A DNA stretch of 64,000 nucleotides from Halarchaeum nitratireducens (GTDB lineage Archaea; Halobacteriota; Halobacteria; Halobacteriales; Halobacteriaceae), in assembly GCF_014647155.1 (NCBI RefSeq), contig NZ_BMOQ01000003.1:1-64000 (forward strand), given 5' to 3'. How positions within the stretch are numbered: position 1 is the first letter of the stretch; every line of letters starts with the position of its first letter. Positions 17,559 through 27,715 of the stretch are shown here, one piece after another. The translations under genes were made by a program, and so were the position numbers. The notes beneath the pieces are model-generated. The model was not told where the DNA came from. It saw only the letters and a program-made list of their open reading frames with translations, and searched no databases.

Positions 17559-18938
17559 ATGGACGACGCTATCGCGTTCGGCACGGACGGCTGGCGTGCG
17601 ACGCTCGACGTGTTCACGACGCCGCGGGTCCGCGCGGTCGCGCAGGCGACCGCCGATCACCTCGCGGACGCCGGACACGCGGACGGGACGGTCGCCGTCG
17701 GCTACGACGCCCGCCCCACCTCCCGCGAGTTCGCCGAGGAGATCGCCGACGTCCTCGCCGCGAACGGCCACGACGTCCTCCTCCCCGAGCGCGACTGCCC
17801 GACGCCGCTCGTCGCGCACGCCATCGTCGAGCGCGACCTCGCGGGCGCGCTCGTCGTGACGGCGTCGCACAACCCCCCGGAGTACAACGGCGTGAAGTTC
17901 ATCCCGGCCGACGGTGCGCCCGCCCTCCCGCACGTCACCGAGGCCATCGAGGCCCACCTCCGACCGCCGGAGGCGGACCCCGACGCCGAGCGCGGCGAGA
18001 TCACCGAGGTCGATCTCGTGACGCCGCACGCCGAGCACTGCCGGGCCCTCGTGGACGCCGACCTCGACGGCTTGGACGTGATCTACGACGCGATGCACGG
18101 GAGCGGCCGCGGCGTCACGGACCGCCTCCTCGAAGCCGCGGGCGCGACCGTCGAGCGCCACCGCTGCGAGCGCGACGACGACTTCGGCGGGACGCCCCCG
18201 GAGCCCGACGAGGCGAACCTCCAGGCGCTCGCGCTCGCCGTCCAAGAGCACGACGCGGACCTCGGGATCGCCAACGACGGCGACGCCGACCGGATCGCGG
18301 TCGTCACGCCCGAGCGCGGCTTCCTCGACGAGAACAGCTTTTTCGCCGCGACGTACGACTACCTCCTCGACGACCGGTCCGGGCCCGCCGTCCGCACCGT
18401 CTCGACGAGTTCGCTCGTCGACCGCGTCGCGGAGGCGCACGGCGAGACCGTCTACGAGACCGCGGTCGGCTTCAAGTGGATCGCGGAGGAGATGAAACAG
18501 CGCGACGCCCTGATGGGCGGTGAGGAGTCCGGCGGCTTCTGCGTCCGCGGCCACGTGCGCGAGAAGGACGGCGTCCTCATGGCGCTCCTCGCCGCCGCCG
18601 CGGCCGCCGAGGAGTCCTACGACGATCGCGTCGCCAGACTCCGCGAGGCGTACGGGAACGTCGTCCAGTCGAAGACCTCGGTGCGCTGTCCCGACGACCG
18701 GAAGGCCGCCGTCGTGCGCGACCTCGCCGACTCGCTCCCCGACGCCGTCGCGGGCGTCGACGTCGCCGGCGTGAACGACGCGGACGGCTTCAAGGTCCGC
18801 CTCGTCGACGACTCCTGGGTGCTCGTCCGTCCCTCGGGGACGGAACCGAAGATGCGCGTGTACGCCGAGGCCGACAGCGAGGCGCGCGTCCGCGAGCTCC
18901 TCGACGCCGGGCGCGACCTCGTCGAACCGCTGGTGTAG
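17559..18938 (+). CDS. Phosphoglucomutase/phosphomannomutase family protein
   Basis: 459 residues from ATG 17559 (MDDAIAFGTDGWRATL), the family's usual N-terminus. Four-domain alpha-D-phosphohexomutase: phosphoserine loop TASHNPPEYNG (about residue 102), metal loop NDGDADRI (about 245), sugar-binding GGEESGGF (about 328), and phosphate-binding RPSGTEPKMRVYAE near the C-terminus. It interconverts hexose 1- and 6-phosphates; the precise sugar (glucose, mannose or glucosamine) cannot be read from sequence alone. It begins 55 bases after sufU. Confidence 0.95.
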   Translation: MDDAIAFGTDGWRATLDVFTTPRVRAVAQATADHLADAGHADGTVAVGYDARPTSREFAEEIADVLAANGHDVLLPERDCPTPLVAHAIVERDLAGALVVTASHNPPEYNGVKFIPADGAPALPHVTEAIEAHLRPPEADPDAERGEITEVDLVTPHAEHCRALVDADLDGLDVIYDAMHGSGRGVTDRLLEAAGATVERHRCERDDDFGGTPPEPDEANLQALALAVQEHDADLGIANDGDADRIAVVTPERGFLDENSFFAATYDYLLDDRSGPAVRTVSTSSLVDRVAEAHGETVYETAVGFKWIAEEMKQRDALMGGEESGGFCVRGHVREKDGVLMALLAAAAAAEESYDDRVARLREAYGNVVQSKTSVRCPDDRKAAVVRDLADSLPDAVAGVDVAGVNDADGFKVRLVDDSWVLVRPSGTEPKMRVYAEADSEARVRELLDAGRDLVEPLV

Positions 18939-19427
18939 TTAGCGTAGGCGCCCGCGAAAGCGCCCCTCGTCGATCGCCGCGATCTCGAACCCCAGCGCCT
19001 CGTAGAACGGCCGGACGTCCGCGTCGAAGTCGGCGCTGAGCGGCCGCCAGCGCTCGGCCGCGGCCGCGATCAACGCGGTGCCGATCCCCTGCGCCCGACG
19101 GCGACGCCGCACGGCGATCGCGGCGACGTGCGCGCCCGACCGGTCGCCGTCCGCCGCGTCTTCGTTCCGAGCCGCCGCGCCTCCCGTGGTGTCGCCGTCG
19201 TCTCCCCGCCCGTTCGTCCCGCCGGGCCGTGCGCCCGCGGTGTCGGCGACGAGCGCGCCGATCACTCGGTCGTCGCTCACGGCGACCAACACCCCGTCCC
19301 CGTCGCCGTCGAGCTCGCGGTCGAGCAGGGCGTCGTCGACGGCGAGCACCGCGGCGTCGAGCACGCGTCGCACGGCGACGTGCTCGTCGGATCGCGCCGC
19401 GCGGACCGCGACGTCGCGTTCAGCCAC
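18939..19427 (-). CDS. GNAT-family N-acetyltransferase with low-complexity insert
   Basis: 162 residues. The acetyl-CoA-binding motif A is AAIAVRRRRRAQGIGTALIAAA (R/Q-x-x-G-x-G/A) and the ending FYEALGFEIAA is typical. Between the central strand (GALVADTAGA) and motif A lies a low-complexity Gly/Asp/Asn-rich insert of about 30 residues, probably a surface loop. Its ATG overlaps the 3' end of the SAMP2 gene by 8 bases, so the two are coupled. It converges with the phosphohexomutase gene. Substrate unknown. Confidence 0.88.
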   Translation of the reverse strand: MAERDVAVRAARSDEHVAVRRVLDAAVLAVDDALLDRELDGDGDGVLVAVSDDRVIGALVADTAGARPGGTNGRGDDGDTTGGAAARNEDAADGDRSGAHVAAIAVRRRRRAQGIGTALIAAAAERWRPLSADFDADVRPFYEALGFEIAAIDEGRFRGRLR

Positions 19428-19617
19428 CCTGGACGAGCCGGAGGACGGTCACGTGCTCGCTCTCCACCGGTTGGTCCTCCGGAACGGGGCGGCCGTCGAC
19501 CATCACCGACACCTCGTGGGGGCTGAGGTCCACGCGCTCCAAGAGATCCGCGTAAGACGCCCCCTCGACGTCGAACTCGTGGACGTCCTCCCCGACGACT
19601 TCGACGGTGACGCGCAT
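19420..19617 (-). CDS. samp2: Ubiquitin-like small archaeal modifier protein SAMP2
   Basis: 65 residues, beta-grasp fold, ending in the diglycine needed for adenylation and conjugation. The core LSPHEVSVMVDGRPVPEDQ and the end LRLVQGG match Haloferax SAMP2. SAMP2 is activated by UbaA and serves both in protein tagging and in tRNA thiolation. This copy contains no lysine at all, although in Haloferax a SAMP2 lysine (Lys58) is reported as a chain-building site. The ATG is at 19617-19615; longer upstream frames are antisense to rfcS. The GNAT gene overlaps the 3' end. Confidence 0.93.
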   Translation of the reverse strand: MRVTVEVVGEDVHEFDVEGASYADLLERVDLSPHEVSVMVDGRPVPEDQPVESEHVTVLRLVQGG

Positions 19618-19758
19618 ACGTGTGCGTGGACGCCGGCGCGTATCAGCGTGTCGTCCGCCGCCCACCGTCGCGCCCGGTGACGCCCGCTCGCCGCCCCGTC
19701 GACGTCCCCCGTTCGGCGCTTCGCGGCGCTTATGGGACGCGGGCGTCTTCGAACCGAC

Positions 19759-20721
19759 ATGGCAGACGCGGGGCGACAGGACATCTGGGTCGAGAAGTAC
19801 CGGCCGGAGACGCTCGACGACATCGTCGGCCACGAGGACGTCGTCTCGCGGTTGCGGAGCTACGTCGCGGAGGACGACCTCCCGAACCTCCTCTTCGCCG
19901 GCCCGGCGGGCACGGGCAAGACCACTGCGGCGACCGCCATCGCGCGCGAGCTCTACGGCGACGACTGGCGGGAGAACTTCCTCGAACTGAACGCCTCCGA
20001 CGAGCGCGGGATCGACGTCGTGCGCGATCGGATCAAGAACTTCGCGCGCGCCTCCTTCGGCGGCTACGACTACCGCGTGATCTTCCTCGACGAGGCCGAC
20101 GCGCTCACGAGCGACGCCCAGAGCGCGCTCCGGCGCACGATGGAGCAGTTCTCCAACAACGTCCGGTTCGTCCTCTCCTGTAACTACTCCTCGCAGATCA
20201 TCGACCCCATCCAGTCCCGCTGTGCGGTCTTCCGCTTCGCGGGCCTCAAGGACGACGCCGTCGCGGAGCGCGTCCGGCACGTCGCGGAGGCGGAGGGTGT
20301 CGACTACACCGAGGACGGCGTCGACGCGCTCGTCTACGCGGCTGACGGCGATATGCGACGCGCGATCAACGCCCTGCAGGCCGCCGCCGCCACGGGCGAG
20401 GCGGTGACGGAGGAGACCGTCTACGCGATCACGAGCACCGCCCGTCCCGAGGAGATCGAGGAGATGGTGACGGAGGCCATCGACGGCGAGTTCGTCGCCG
20501 CGCGCGCCACCCTCGACGACCTCCTGACGGAGCGCGGTCTCGCCGGCGGCGATATCATCGACCAACTGCACCGCTCCGTCTGGGAGTTCGATCTAGCCGA
20601 GAGACAGGCCGTGCGCCTCATGGACCGCATCGGCGAGGCGGACTACCGGATCGCCGAGGGCGCGAACGAACAGGTGCAGTTGGAGGCGCTGTTGGCGTCG
20701 GTGGCGCTGGAGAGCGAATAA
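19759..20721 (+). CDS. rfcS: Replication factor C small subunit
   Basis: 320 residues from ATG 19759 ([28 protein letters not shown]). The clamp-loader ATPase subunit that loads PCNA. RFC boxes are evident: Walker [23 protein letters not shown], Walker [11 protein letters not shown], the SRC arginine-finger motif ([10 protein letters not shown]) and the C-terminal collar region. No intein is present, although inteins occur in this gene in other haloarchaea. The PCNA gene lies at 53.4 kb in this window; the large subunit gene is not here. Confidence 0.97.
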   Translation: MADAGRQDIWVEKYRPETLDDIVGHEDVVSRLRSYVAEDDLPNLLFAGPAGTGKTTAATAIARELYGDDWRENFLELNASDERGIDVVRDRIKNFARASFGGYDYRVIFLDEADALTSDAQSALRRTMEQFSNNVRFVLSCNYSSQIIDPIQSRCAVFRFAGLKDDAVAERVRHVAEAEGVDYTEDGVDALVYAADGDMRRAINALQAAAATGEAVTEETVYAITSTARPEEIEEMVTEAIDGEFVAARATLDDLLTERGLAGGDIIDQLHRSVWEFDLAERQAVRLMDRIGEADYRIAEGANEQVQLEALLASVALESE

Positions 20722-20832
20722 CGCGGCGCCGAGCGCGGCGAGGGTTCGCGGGAACGCCGAGCGCGAACGGAGCGAGACGCGAGGGATGACGCGGCTCCGC
20801 AGGCGCCCCCGAACTACCGAACGGGGAGCCAT

Positions 20833-20911
20833 GCGGGACCGGAGGTCCCGCGTGTCCGTACGGGCGACTCTGGGGTCGCCCGTACGACGAATGCGACCCG
20901 TGCGGGTCGCA
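20833..20911. repeat. Three successive hairpins in the rfcS/hydroquinone-reductase convergent gap
   Basis: Hairpin 1 (20833-20851) has an 8-bp stem GCGGGACC/GGTCCCGC with loop GGA. Hairpin 2 (20857-20886) has a 12-bp stem CGTACGGGCGAC/GTCGCCCGTACG with a 6-base loop. Hairpin 3 (20892-20911) has an 8-bp stem TGCGACCC/GGGTCGCA with loop GTGC. All stems are perfect. They occupy the 199-base convergent gap and end 10 bases before the stop of the minus-strand gene. Confidence 0.75.
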
Positions 20912-20920
20912 CCGAGTCGC

Positions 20921-21934
20921 CTACGCGAGGTCGGCGGGCGGCCCGCCCGGGAGGTCGTCGCGGCCGTGCGGCGCGAAGAAGTCCGGATCGGGACCCACCG
21001 GGACGAGGTTCGAGGGGTTGACGTCCGGGTGGCTCCGGTAGTAGTGGTTCTTCACGTGGTCCATGTGGAGCGTCGCCTCGACGCCCGAGAGCTGGCAGAG
21101 CTCGCGGAGGTAGCCCCAGAGGTGTTCGTACTCCGCGATCTGTCGGCGGTTGCACTTGAAGTGGGTGTGGTACACCTCGTCGAACCGGTAGAGCGTCGTG
21201 AACATCGCCACGTCGGCGAGCGTGAGTCGGTCGCCGGCGGCGTAGCGCTGGTCGGCGAGGCGTTCGTTCCACGTGTCGAGCGCGTCGAAGAGGTCCGCGA
21301 CGGCGTCGTCGTAGGCCCCCTGCGATTTCGCGAAGCCGGCGCGATAGACCCCGTTGTTGATCACCGGGTAGATGGCGTCGATGACGTCGTCGATCTCCGC
21401 CCGGTAGCCCTCGGGGTAGAGTTCGACGTCGTTCTCGGCGTACGCGTCGAAGCCGGTGTCGAGCATCCGCATGATCTCCTCGGATTCGTTGTTCACGATG
21501 GTCTCCTCTTCCGTGTCCCAGAGGACGGGCACCGTGACGCGTCCCGTGTAGCCCTCGTCGGCCTCGGCGTAGATCTCGCGGAGGTAGTCGTGGCCGTACT
21601 GGGACTCCGCGGTGCACCCCTCCTTCTCGGAGGTGAACTCCCAGCCCTCGTCCTTTCGCACCGGATCGACGACGTCGACGCTGATCGCGTCCTCCAGTCC
21701 CTTCACGGCCCGCGTGAAGAGCGTGCGATGCGCCCACGGGCAGGCGTAGGAGACGTAGAGGTGGTAGCGTCCCGCCTCGGGTTCGGGACCGTCCGTCACG
21801 ACGTCGTCGGGGCCGCGTCGCGTTCCGGCGATCCAGTCCCGGAAGGACGTGGTGTCGCGCTCGAACTCCCCCGACTCGTCGCTCTGTATCTGCTCGACGT
21901 CGTATCGCCACTCCCCGTCGATCATTCGGGCCAT
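20921..21934 (-). CDS. Glutathionyl-hydroquinone reductase-like (GST fold) protein
   Basis: About 337 residues from MARMIDGEWRYD; an upstream frame start at 21961 is less likely. The thioredoxin-like domain carries the catalytic Cys in YACPWAHRTLFTRAVKGLE, diagnostic of the Xi-class (ECM4/YqjG) family that reduces glutathionyl-hydroquinones. Family segments are also visible in VPVLWDTEEETIVNNESEEI and the C-terminal helical domain. Haloarchaea use gamma-glutamylcysteine instead of glutathione, so the in vivo thiol is probably different. The gene converges with rfcS across a hairpin-rich gap. Confidence 0.92.
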   Translation of the reverse strand: MARMIDGEWRYDVEQIQSDESGEFERDTTSFRDWIAGTRRGPDDVVTDGPEPEAGRYHLYVSYACPWAHRTLFTRAVKGLEDAISVDVVDPVRKDEGWEFTSEKEGCTAESQYGHDYLREIYAEADEGYTGRVTVPVLWDTEEETIVNNESEEIMRMLDTGFDAYAENDVELYPEGYRAEIDDVIDAIYPVINNGVYRAGFAKSQGAYDDAVADLFDALDTWNERLADQRYAAGDRLTLADVAMFTTLYRFDEVYHTHFKCNRRQIAEYEHLWGYLRELCQLSGVEATLHMDHVKNHYYRSHPDVNPSNLVPVGPDPDFFAPHGRDDLPGGPPADLA

Positions 21935-22243
21935 ACGCGTGTGAAGGCGCGCGCGGCGCAAAAGCGCGGGGGACTCGGCGGGGCACGTGAATGGCCGGCG
22001 ATAGCGGCTGTGCGAGGGCGATACGGTGGCGTGGCGTGACGGCGTCCGTCGCGGTGACGTGGCGGAGAGGGGACGACAACGCGGCGGTGGCGGCGGGCCG
22101 CCCGTCCGTGCCTCACGCTACGTTCGGACGGCTTCGCCGCTCGGACGGAACCGGCGGGCTCGGTGGAATACTGAGGGCAAGCGTCGAAGGCGTGAGGGCT
22201 TAGTGCGGAAGCGTTTTGCCGTTCGGTCGGTCAGAAAGAGGCA
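21935..22243. other. 309-base gap upstream of alaS
   Basis: A very GC-rich gap between divergent genes. No protein gene or RNA cloverleaf is supported. A weak inverted repeat around 22125-22160 (GGACGGCTTCGCCG...GGACGG) can be drawn. Just before alaS, AAAGAGG (about 22235-22241) ends 2 bases before the ATG; its spacing is short for a Shine-Dalgarno site. No T-box or riboswitch-like structure was recognised. Confidence 0.4.
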
Positions 22244-25036
22244 ATGAGCGACCTCGAAGCGGAGTACCGCCTCGACTATTTCGAGGAGGAGGGGTTCCGT
22301 CGCGGGCAGTGTACGGAGTGCGGGGCGCACTTCTGGACCCGCGATCCGGACCGGGAGACGTGCGGGGAGCCGCCCTGCGAGGAGTACGGGTTCATCGACG
22401 ACCCGGGCTTCGACGAGGCGTACGAGCTCGGCGAGATGCGCGAGCGCTTCCTCTCCTTTTTCGAGGCGCACGATCACGAACGGATCGACCCGTATCCGGT
22501 CGCGGCGAACCGGTGGCGCGACGACGTCCTCCTGACGCAGGCCTCCATCTACGACTTCCAACCGCTCGTCACGTCGGGTGAGACCCCGCCGCCGGCGAAC
22601 CCGCTGTGCATCAGCCAGCCCTGCATCCGGATGCAGGACATCGACAACGTCGGCCGGACGGGTCGGCACACGATGGCGTTCGAGATGATGTCGCATACGG
22701 CGTTCAACGCCCGCGAGGACGTCGACGACGAGTACGCCTACGAGGGCGAGGTCTACTGGAAGGAGGAGACGGTCGCGTACTGCGACGAGTTCTTCGTCGA
22801 CATGGGCGCGGACCCCGAGGAGATCACGTACATCGAGGATCCGTGGGTCGGCGGCGGGAACGCCGGCCCGGCCTTCGAGGTCATCTACAAGGGCGCGGAG
22901 CTGGGAACGCTCGTCTTCATGTCGATGAGCGAGGACCCCGACGGCGAGTACGAGATGAAGGACGGGAACACGTACTCGCCGATGGACACGTACATCGTGG
23001 ACACGGGGTACGGCCTCGAACGGTGGACGTGGGTCTCGCAGGGGACGCCGACCGTCTACGAGGCGGTCTACCCGGACACGATCGCCTACCTGAAGGACGC
23101 GGCGGCGATCGACCACGGCGAGGAGGAAGAGGAGCTCATCCACCGCGCGGCGAAGCTCGCCGGCCACCTCGACATCGACGAGGTGGAGGACATGGACGCG
23201 GCGCGCGACAACATCGCGGACAAACTCGGCGTCGAGCCCGCGCGCCTCCACGAGCTGATGCGCCCGCTGGAGGACATCTACGCGATCGCGGACCACGTCC
23301 GAACGCTGGCCTACATGTTCGGTGACGGCATCGTGCCCTCGAACGTCGGGACGGGCTACCTCGCGCGGATGGTGTTGCGCCGCACGGCACGCCTGATCGA
23401 CGGCCTCGACGCGGACGTTGCACTCGACGACCTCGTGGATCGGCAGGCCAAGCGCCTCGACTACGAGAACCGGGAGACGATCCGCGACATCGTCCGCTCG
23501 GAGGTCCGTAAGTACGAGGAGACCTTAGAGCGCGGCTCCCGGAAGGTCGAGCAGCTCGCGGAGGAGTACGCGGAGCGCGGCGAGCCGATCCCGGCGAGCC
23601 AGCTCGTCGAGTTCTACGACAGCCACGGCCTCCAGCCGGACATGGTGACGGAGATCGCGGAGGACGTCGGCGCGCGCGTCGACGAGCCCGACGACTTCTA
23701 CTCGCTCGTCGCCTCCCGCCACGACTCGGGCGACGCCTTCGACGAGACCGAGGAGACGGACGCCCGCCTCGGCGACCTCCCGGACACGGAGGAACTCTAC
23801 TACGACGATCAGTACCGCGCGGAGTTCGAGGCCGTCGTGCTCGACGTCTTCGAGCGCGACGGCGAGGGCGAGGACGGCGGCCCGGCGTACGACGTCGTCC
23901 TCGATCAGACGATGTTCTACCCGGAGGGCGGCGGTCAGCCGGCCGACCACGGGACGCTCTCGACGGACGATATGACCGTTCAGGTGTCGGACGTGCAGAT
24001 GCGCGACGGCGTCGTCCTCCACCGGACGGACGAGGACCCGGGGAAGGGGGAGTTCGTCCGCGGCCAGATCGACATGAGCCGGCGGCGGCGGCTGATGCAA
24101 CACCACACGGCGACGCACGTGATCGGACACGCGGCCCGCGAGGTGCTCGGCTCGCACGTCCGGCAGGCGGGCGCGCAGAAGGGGACCGACTCCTCGCGGA
24201 TCGACATCAGCCACTACGATCGGCTCTCGCGCGACGAGGTGAAGGCGATCGAGCGCGTGGCGAACGAGATCGTGACGGACAACACGGTCGTCGAACAGGA
24301 GTGGCCCCACCGCAACGAGGCCGAATCGGAACACGGCTTCGACCTCTATCAGGGCGGGATCCCGCCCGGCGAGACCATCCGGCTGATCCACGTCGCCGAG
24401 GACGTGCAGGCGTGTGCGGGGACGCACGTCAAGCGCACCGGCGACATCGGCTCGATCCGGATCCTGAACACCGAGCGCATCCAGGACGGCGTCGAGCGGA
24501 TCACGTTCGCGGCCGGGATCGCCGCGCTCCAACACGACCAGACGCAGGAGGATTACCTCCGCGAGACCGCCGAGACGTTCGACGTCGCGCCGCCCGAGGT
24601 GCCCGAGACCGCCGCGCGCTTCTTCACGGAGTGGAAGGAGCGCGGTAAGCGGATCGAGGAACTGAAAGAACAGCTCGCCGAGGCCCGCGCGTCGGGCGGT
24701 GGCGGCGGCGAGGAGATCGAGATCGGCGAGTGGACGGCCGTGATCCAGCGCGTGGACGCGGACATGGACGAACTGCGCGCGACGGCGAACGCGCTCGTCG
24801 ACGACGGCAAGATCGCGGTCGTCGGGGGCGGCGCGGACGGCGCGCAGTTCGTCGTCGGCGTCCCCGACGGCGCGCCGGTGAACGCCGGGCGGGTCGTCGG
24901 CGAACTCGCCTCCCTCGTGGGCGGTGGCGGCGGCGGTCCCGCCGACTTCGCGCAGGGCGGCGGACCCGACGCCGAGGCGCTCGACGACGCGCTCGAATCC
25001 GCGCCCGACATCCTCCGCGACGCCGCAGGGGCCTGA
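22244..25036 (+). CDS. alaS: Alanyl-tRNA synthetase
   Basis: 930 residues, the usual archaeal AlaRS length. It has an archaea-type N-terminal extension with a zinc-like cysteine set ([12 protein letters not shown]), class II motifs in [25 protein letters not shown], the editing domain with [17 protein letters not shown] and [13 protein letters not shown] (zinc ligands), and the C-terminal oligomerisation domain with glycine-rich [15 protein letters not shown]. The editing motifs are intact, so it should clear mischarged Ser/Gly. The gene stands alone with its own upstream gap. Confidence 0.98.
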   Translation: MSDLEAEYRLDYFEEEGFRRGQCTECGAHFWTRDPDRETCGEPPCEEYGFIDDPGFDEAYELGEMRERFLSFFEAHDHERIDPYPVAANRWRDDVLLTQASIYDFQPLVTSGETPPPANPLCISQPCIRMQDIDNVGRTGRHTMAFEMMSHTAFNAREDVDDEYAYEGEVYWKEETVAYCDEFFVDMGADPEEITYIEDPWVGGGNAGPAFEVIYKGAELGTLVFMSMSEDPDGEYEMKDGNTYSPMDTYIVDTGYGLERWTWVSQGTPTVYEAVYPDTIAYLKDAAAIDHGEEEEELIHRAAKLAGHLDIDEVEDMDAARDNIADKLGVEPARLHELMRPLEDIYAIADHVRTLAYMFGDGIVPSNVGTGYLARMVLRRTARLIDGLDADVALDDLVDRQAKRLDYENRETIRDIVRSEVRKYEETLERGSRKVEQLAEEYAERGEPIPASQLVEFYDSHGLQPDMVTEIAEDVGARVDEPDDFYSLVASRHDSGDAFDETEETDARLGDLPDTEELYYDDQYRAEFEAVVLDVFERDGEGEDGGPAYDVVLDQTMFYPEGGGQPADHGTLSTDDMTVQVSDVQMRDGVVLHRTDEDPGKGEFVRGQIDMSRRRRLMQHHTATHVIGHAAREVLGSHVRQAGAQKGTDSSRIDISHYDRLSRDEVKAIERVANEIVTDNTVVEQEWPHRNEAESEHGFDLYQGGIPPGETIRLIHVAEDVQACAGTHVKRTGDIGSIRILNTERIQDGVERITFAAGIAALQHDQTQEDYLRETAETFDVAPPEVPETAARFFTEWKERGKRIEELKEQLAEARASGGGGGEEIEIGEWTAVIQRVDADMDELRATANALVDDGKIAVVGGGADGAQFVVGVPDGAPVNAGRVVGELASLVGGGGGGPADFAQGGGPDAEALDDALESAPDILRDAAGA

Positions 25037-25129
25037 GACGGCGCTCGCGGCCGCGAACCGGCGTCCGCGATCGCGGCGAAACCCCGACCAGCGACAACGC
25101 TTTTCGGGCTGGGAACGTTTCACAGCACC

Positions 25130-25831
25130 ATGCAGTCGCTCCGCGTCGCGCTCCTGAACGCCGCCCACGACCCGGCGGACACCGCGCGGAACTTCCGGCG
25201 GGACGTCGACGCCGACCTCGTCGAGTTTCACGCCGCCGGCGGGGAACTCCCCGACTCGTACGACTTCGACGCCGCGATCGTCACGGGCTCGCGTTCGTCC
25301 GTGTATTGGGACGACGAGCAGGAATGGATCGCGCTGACCCGCGAGTGGGTCGCGGGCGCCGACGAGCGCGGGCTCCCCGTCCTCGGCGTCTGCTTCGGCC
25401 ATCAGCTCGTCGCCGAGGCGCTCGGCGGCACCGTCGAGGGGATGGACGAGTACGAGATCGGCTATCGCGAGGTCACTCACGACGGGAGCGATCCGCTCTT
25501 CGACGGCATCGACACCGAGTTCACGGTGTTCACGACGCACTCGGACGCCGTGACCGATCTCCCGCCGGGCGCGGACCTGCTCGCGGAGAACGAGTACGGC
25601 GTCCACGCCTTCCGTCGCGGGAACGCCTACGGCGTCCAGTTCCACCCCGAGTACGACACCCGTACTGCGGAACGCGTCACCGAGCGGAAGGACGACCTCG
25701 CCGACGACCGTAAGGCCACCGTGCTCGCGGGGATCGACGCCGAGCAGTACCGGGCGGCCTGCGAGGCCAAGCGGCTCTTCGACAACTTCTGCGAACTCGC
25801 CGCCCGCGACGCGCCCCCCGCCGCGGACTGA
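25130..25831 (+). CDS. Class I glutamine amidotransferase (GMP synthase-like)
   Basis: 233 residues, single amidotransferase domain. The nucleophile elbow is VLGVCFGHQLVAEALGG with Cys at about residue 87, and the His/Glu pair is in VQFHPEYDT. SYDFDAAIVTGSRSSVYWDD near residue 40 resembles the oxyanion region of the guaA-like group. No ATP pyrophosphatase domain follows, so it is a stand-alone enzyme, possibly hydrolysing a gamma-glutamyl bond rather than making GMP. Exact substrate unknown. Convergent with the DCC protein (6 bases between stops). Confidence 0.92.
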   Translation: MQSLRVALLNAAHDPADTARNFRRDVDADLVEFHAAGGELPDSYDFDAAIVTGSRSSVYWDDEQEWIALTREWVAGADERGLPVLGVCFGHQLVAEALGGTVEGMDEYEIGYREVTHDGSDPLFDGIDTEFTVFTTHSDAVTDLPPGADLLAENEYGVHAFRRGNAYGVQFHPEYDTRTAERVTERKDDLADDRKATVLAGIDAEQYRAACEAKRLFDNFCELAARDAPPAAD

Positions 25832-25837
25832 CGGCGC

Positions 25838-26355
25838 TCACTCTGTTCGGTCCCCCGGCCGGCGCGCCGGCGGACAGGCACGGACGATCTTCCCCCACCA
25901 GCTCCGCCGATCCGCGCCCCACCGGTAGAGCCCCTCGCGGAGCTCGCGATAGGTCTCGAACGCGCGCAGCTCCTCGACGAGCGGCTCCAGCTCGGGGTAG
26001 AGCCGGACGACGGTCTGCTCGACGGCCTCGCCCGCGGAGTAGACGGCGTCGTCCGTGAGGAGGTGGGCCGACGTCTCGTACTCTTCAGGGAGGCGCGCGC
26101 GCTGATCGGGCGAGAGCTCGGAGAAGCCGACGGGCTCGAAGTCGCCCCGGTCGAGTGCGCGCTCGACGCACCACGTGCAGAAGCCGCAGTCGTCGTCGTA
26201 GACGAGCCGCGGCGGGTGGTCCGTCTCGCCGCCGTCGGCGCGCGGCTCGCGGCGACCTCTCCCTGCTTGCTCGCTCTCTCCTCGGCCGTCGACGCGCGGC
26301 TCGCGGCTTCCGGTCGCCGTTCGTTCATTCCGCGTCGATTCGTCGTCGACGCGCG

Positions 26356-26359
<4 letters not shown>
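25838..26359 (-). CDS. DCC-family (DUF393) thiol-disulfide oxidoreductase-like protein
   Basis: 173 residues. The family motif YDDDCGFCTWCVERAL (DxxCxxC) starts at about residue 53, followed by the family pattern FSELSPDQRARLPEEYETSAHLLTDDAVYSAGEAVEQTV and a C-terminal Trp/Arg region. The first about 48 residues are a polar, Arg/Gly-rich stretch of low complexity; translation might begin at an internal start, but the present ATG overlaps the stop of the upstream cupin gene by 4 bases, which supports coupling. Convergent with the amidotransferase. Confidence 0.9.
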
Positions 26360-27247
<888 letters not shown>

Positions 27248-27511
27248 ACGCCTCGGTGAACGCGCGGGAGGGGAGCGGGGAGGGACGACTCGCGAGCCTG
27301 AGCGCCAGCGGTGACTCGGTCCGGACGAACGGCGACGCCGGGTCACGCGCGTGAACGAAGACGAACGCCGGGGGGAGCGGTGGGGAGCGCTCCGGACGGC
27401 GAGCGCGTCGCCGCTCGTGGGTGGCGCTCGGGAACGGACTCTCGCGTCGTCGCTACCGTCCGCGGCGGGATCGACGGACTCTCCCCTCGTCGCGGGTCTC
27501 GCCGGGCGGCG
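27248..27511. other. 264-base gap after ferredoxin
   Basis: A GC-rich intergenic stretch with no supportable gene. ACGCGCGTGAACG at the ferredoxin stop (27238-27250) recurs at about 27345-27357, suggesting a local duplication or simple drift in GC-rich DNA. No T-tract terminator was recognised on either strand. Confidence 0.35.
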
Positions 27512-27673
27512 TCACGCCCGGTCGATGTCGAGCTGCTCGCGGAGCTGTGAGAGCGCCTCCGAGTCCGCGAGCTCGTCCAGGCGCTCCTGGAAGTGCTCCT
27601 CGCAGAGAGCGACGCGCACACCGGACTTATCGACGGAGACGTCGGCGCTCCGGTCACAGTAGTGACAGCGCAT
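27512..27673 (-). CDS. Small zinc-finger-like DUF6757 family protein
   Basis: 53 residues from ATG 27673. The N-terminus MRCHYCDRSADV contains CxxC, and LCEEHFQERLDELADSE supplies a Cys and His, giving a likely single zinc site. The C-terminus is a helix ending LREQLDIDRA. This fits the haloarchaeal DUF6757 pattern. The codon frame extends 8 codons further up but that would run into the neighbouring PHP promoter region. Function unknown; nucleic-acid or protein binding is only a guess. Confidence 0.75.
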   Translation of the reverse strand: MRCHYCDRSADVSVDKSGVRVALCEEHFQERLDELADSEALSQLREQLDIDRA

Positions 27674-27715
27674 GCGCGTACCTCGGTGCCGTAGCACCTT
27701 AAGCCCGTGGCCGCC

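Noticed and set aside
19759-20721. Intein in rfcS (also checked radA and pcn)
   Set aside because: All three proteins have normal lengths and continuous motifs.
20722-20920. CRISPR-like array in hairpin regions
   Set aside because: The stems differ in sequence and spacing, and no direct repeat-spacer pattern exists. The same holds for 46 kb.
21935-22243. T-box or riboswitch before alaS
   Set aside because: No conserved specifier or aptamer pattern could be drawn; the region is simply GC-rich.
23525-25645. 706-codon minus-strand frame opposite alaS
   Set aside because: Antisense to intact AlaRS and the amidotransferase gene, with no recognisable motif.
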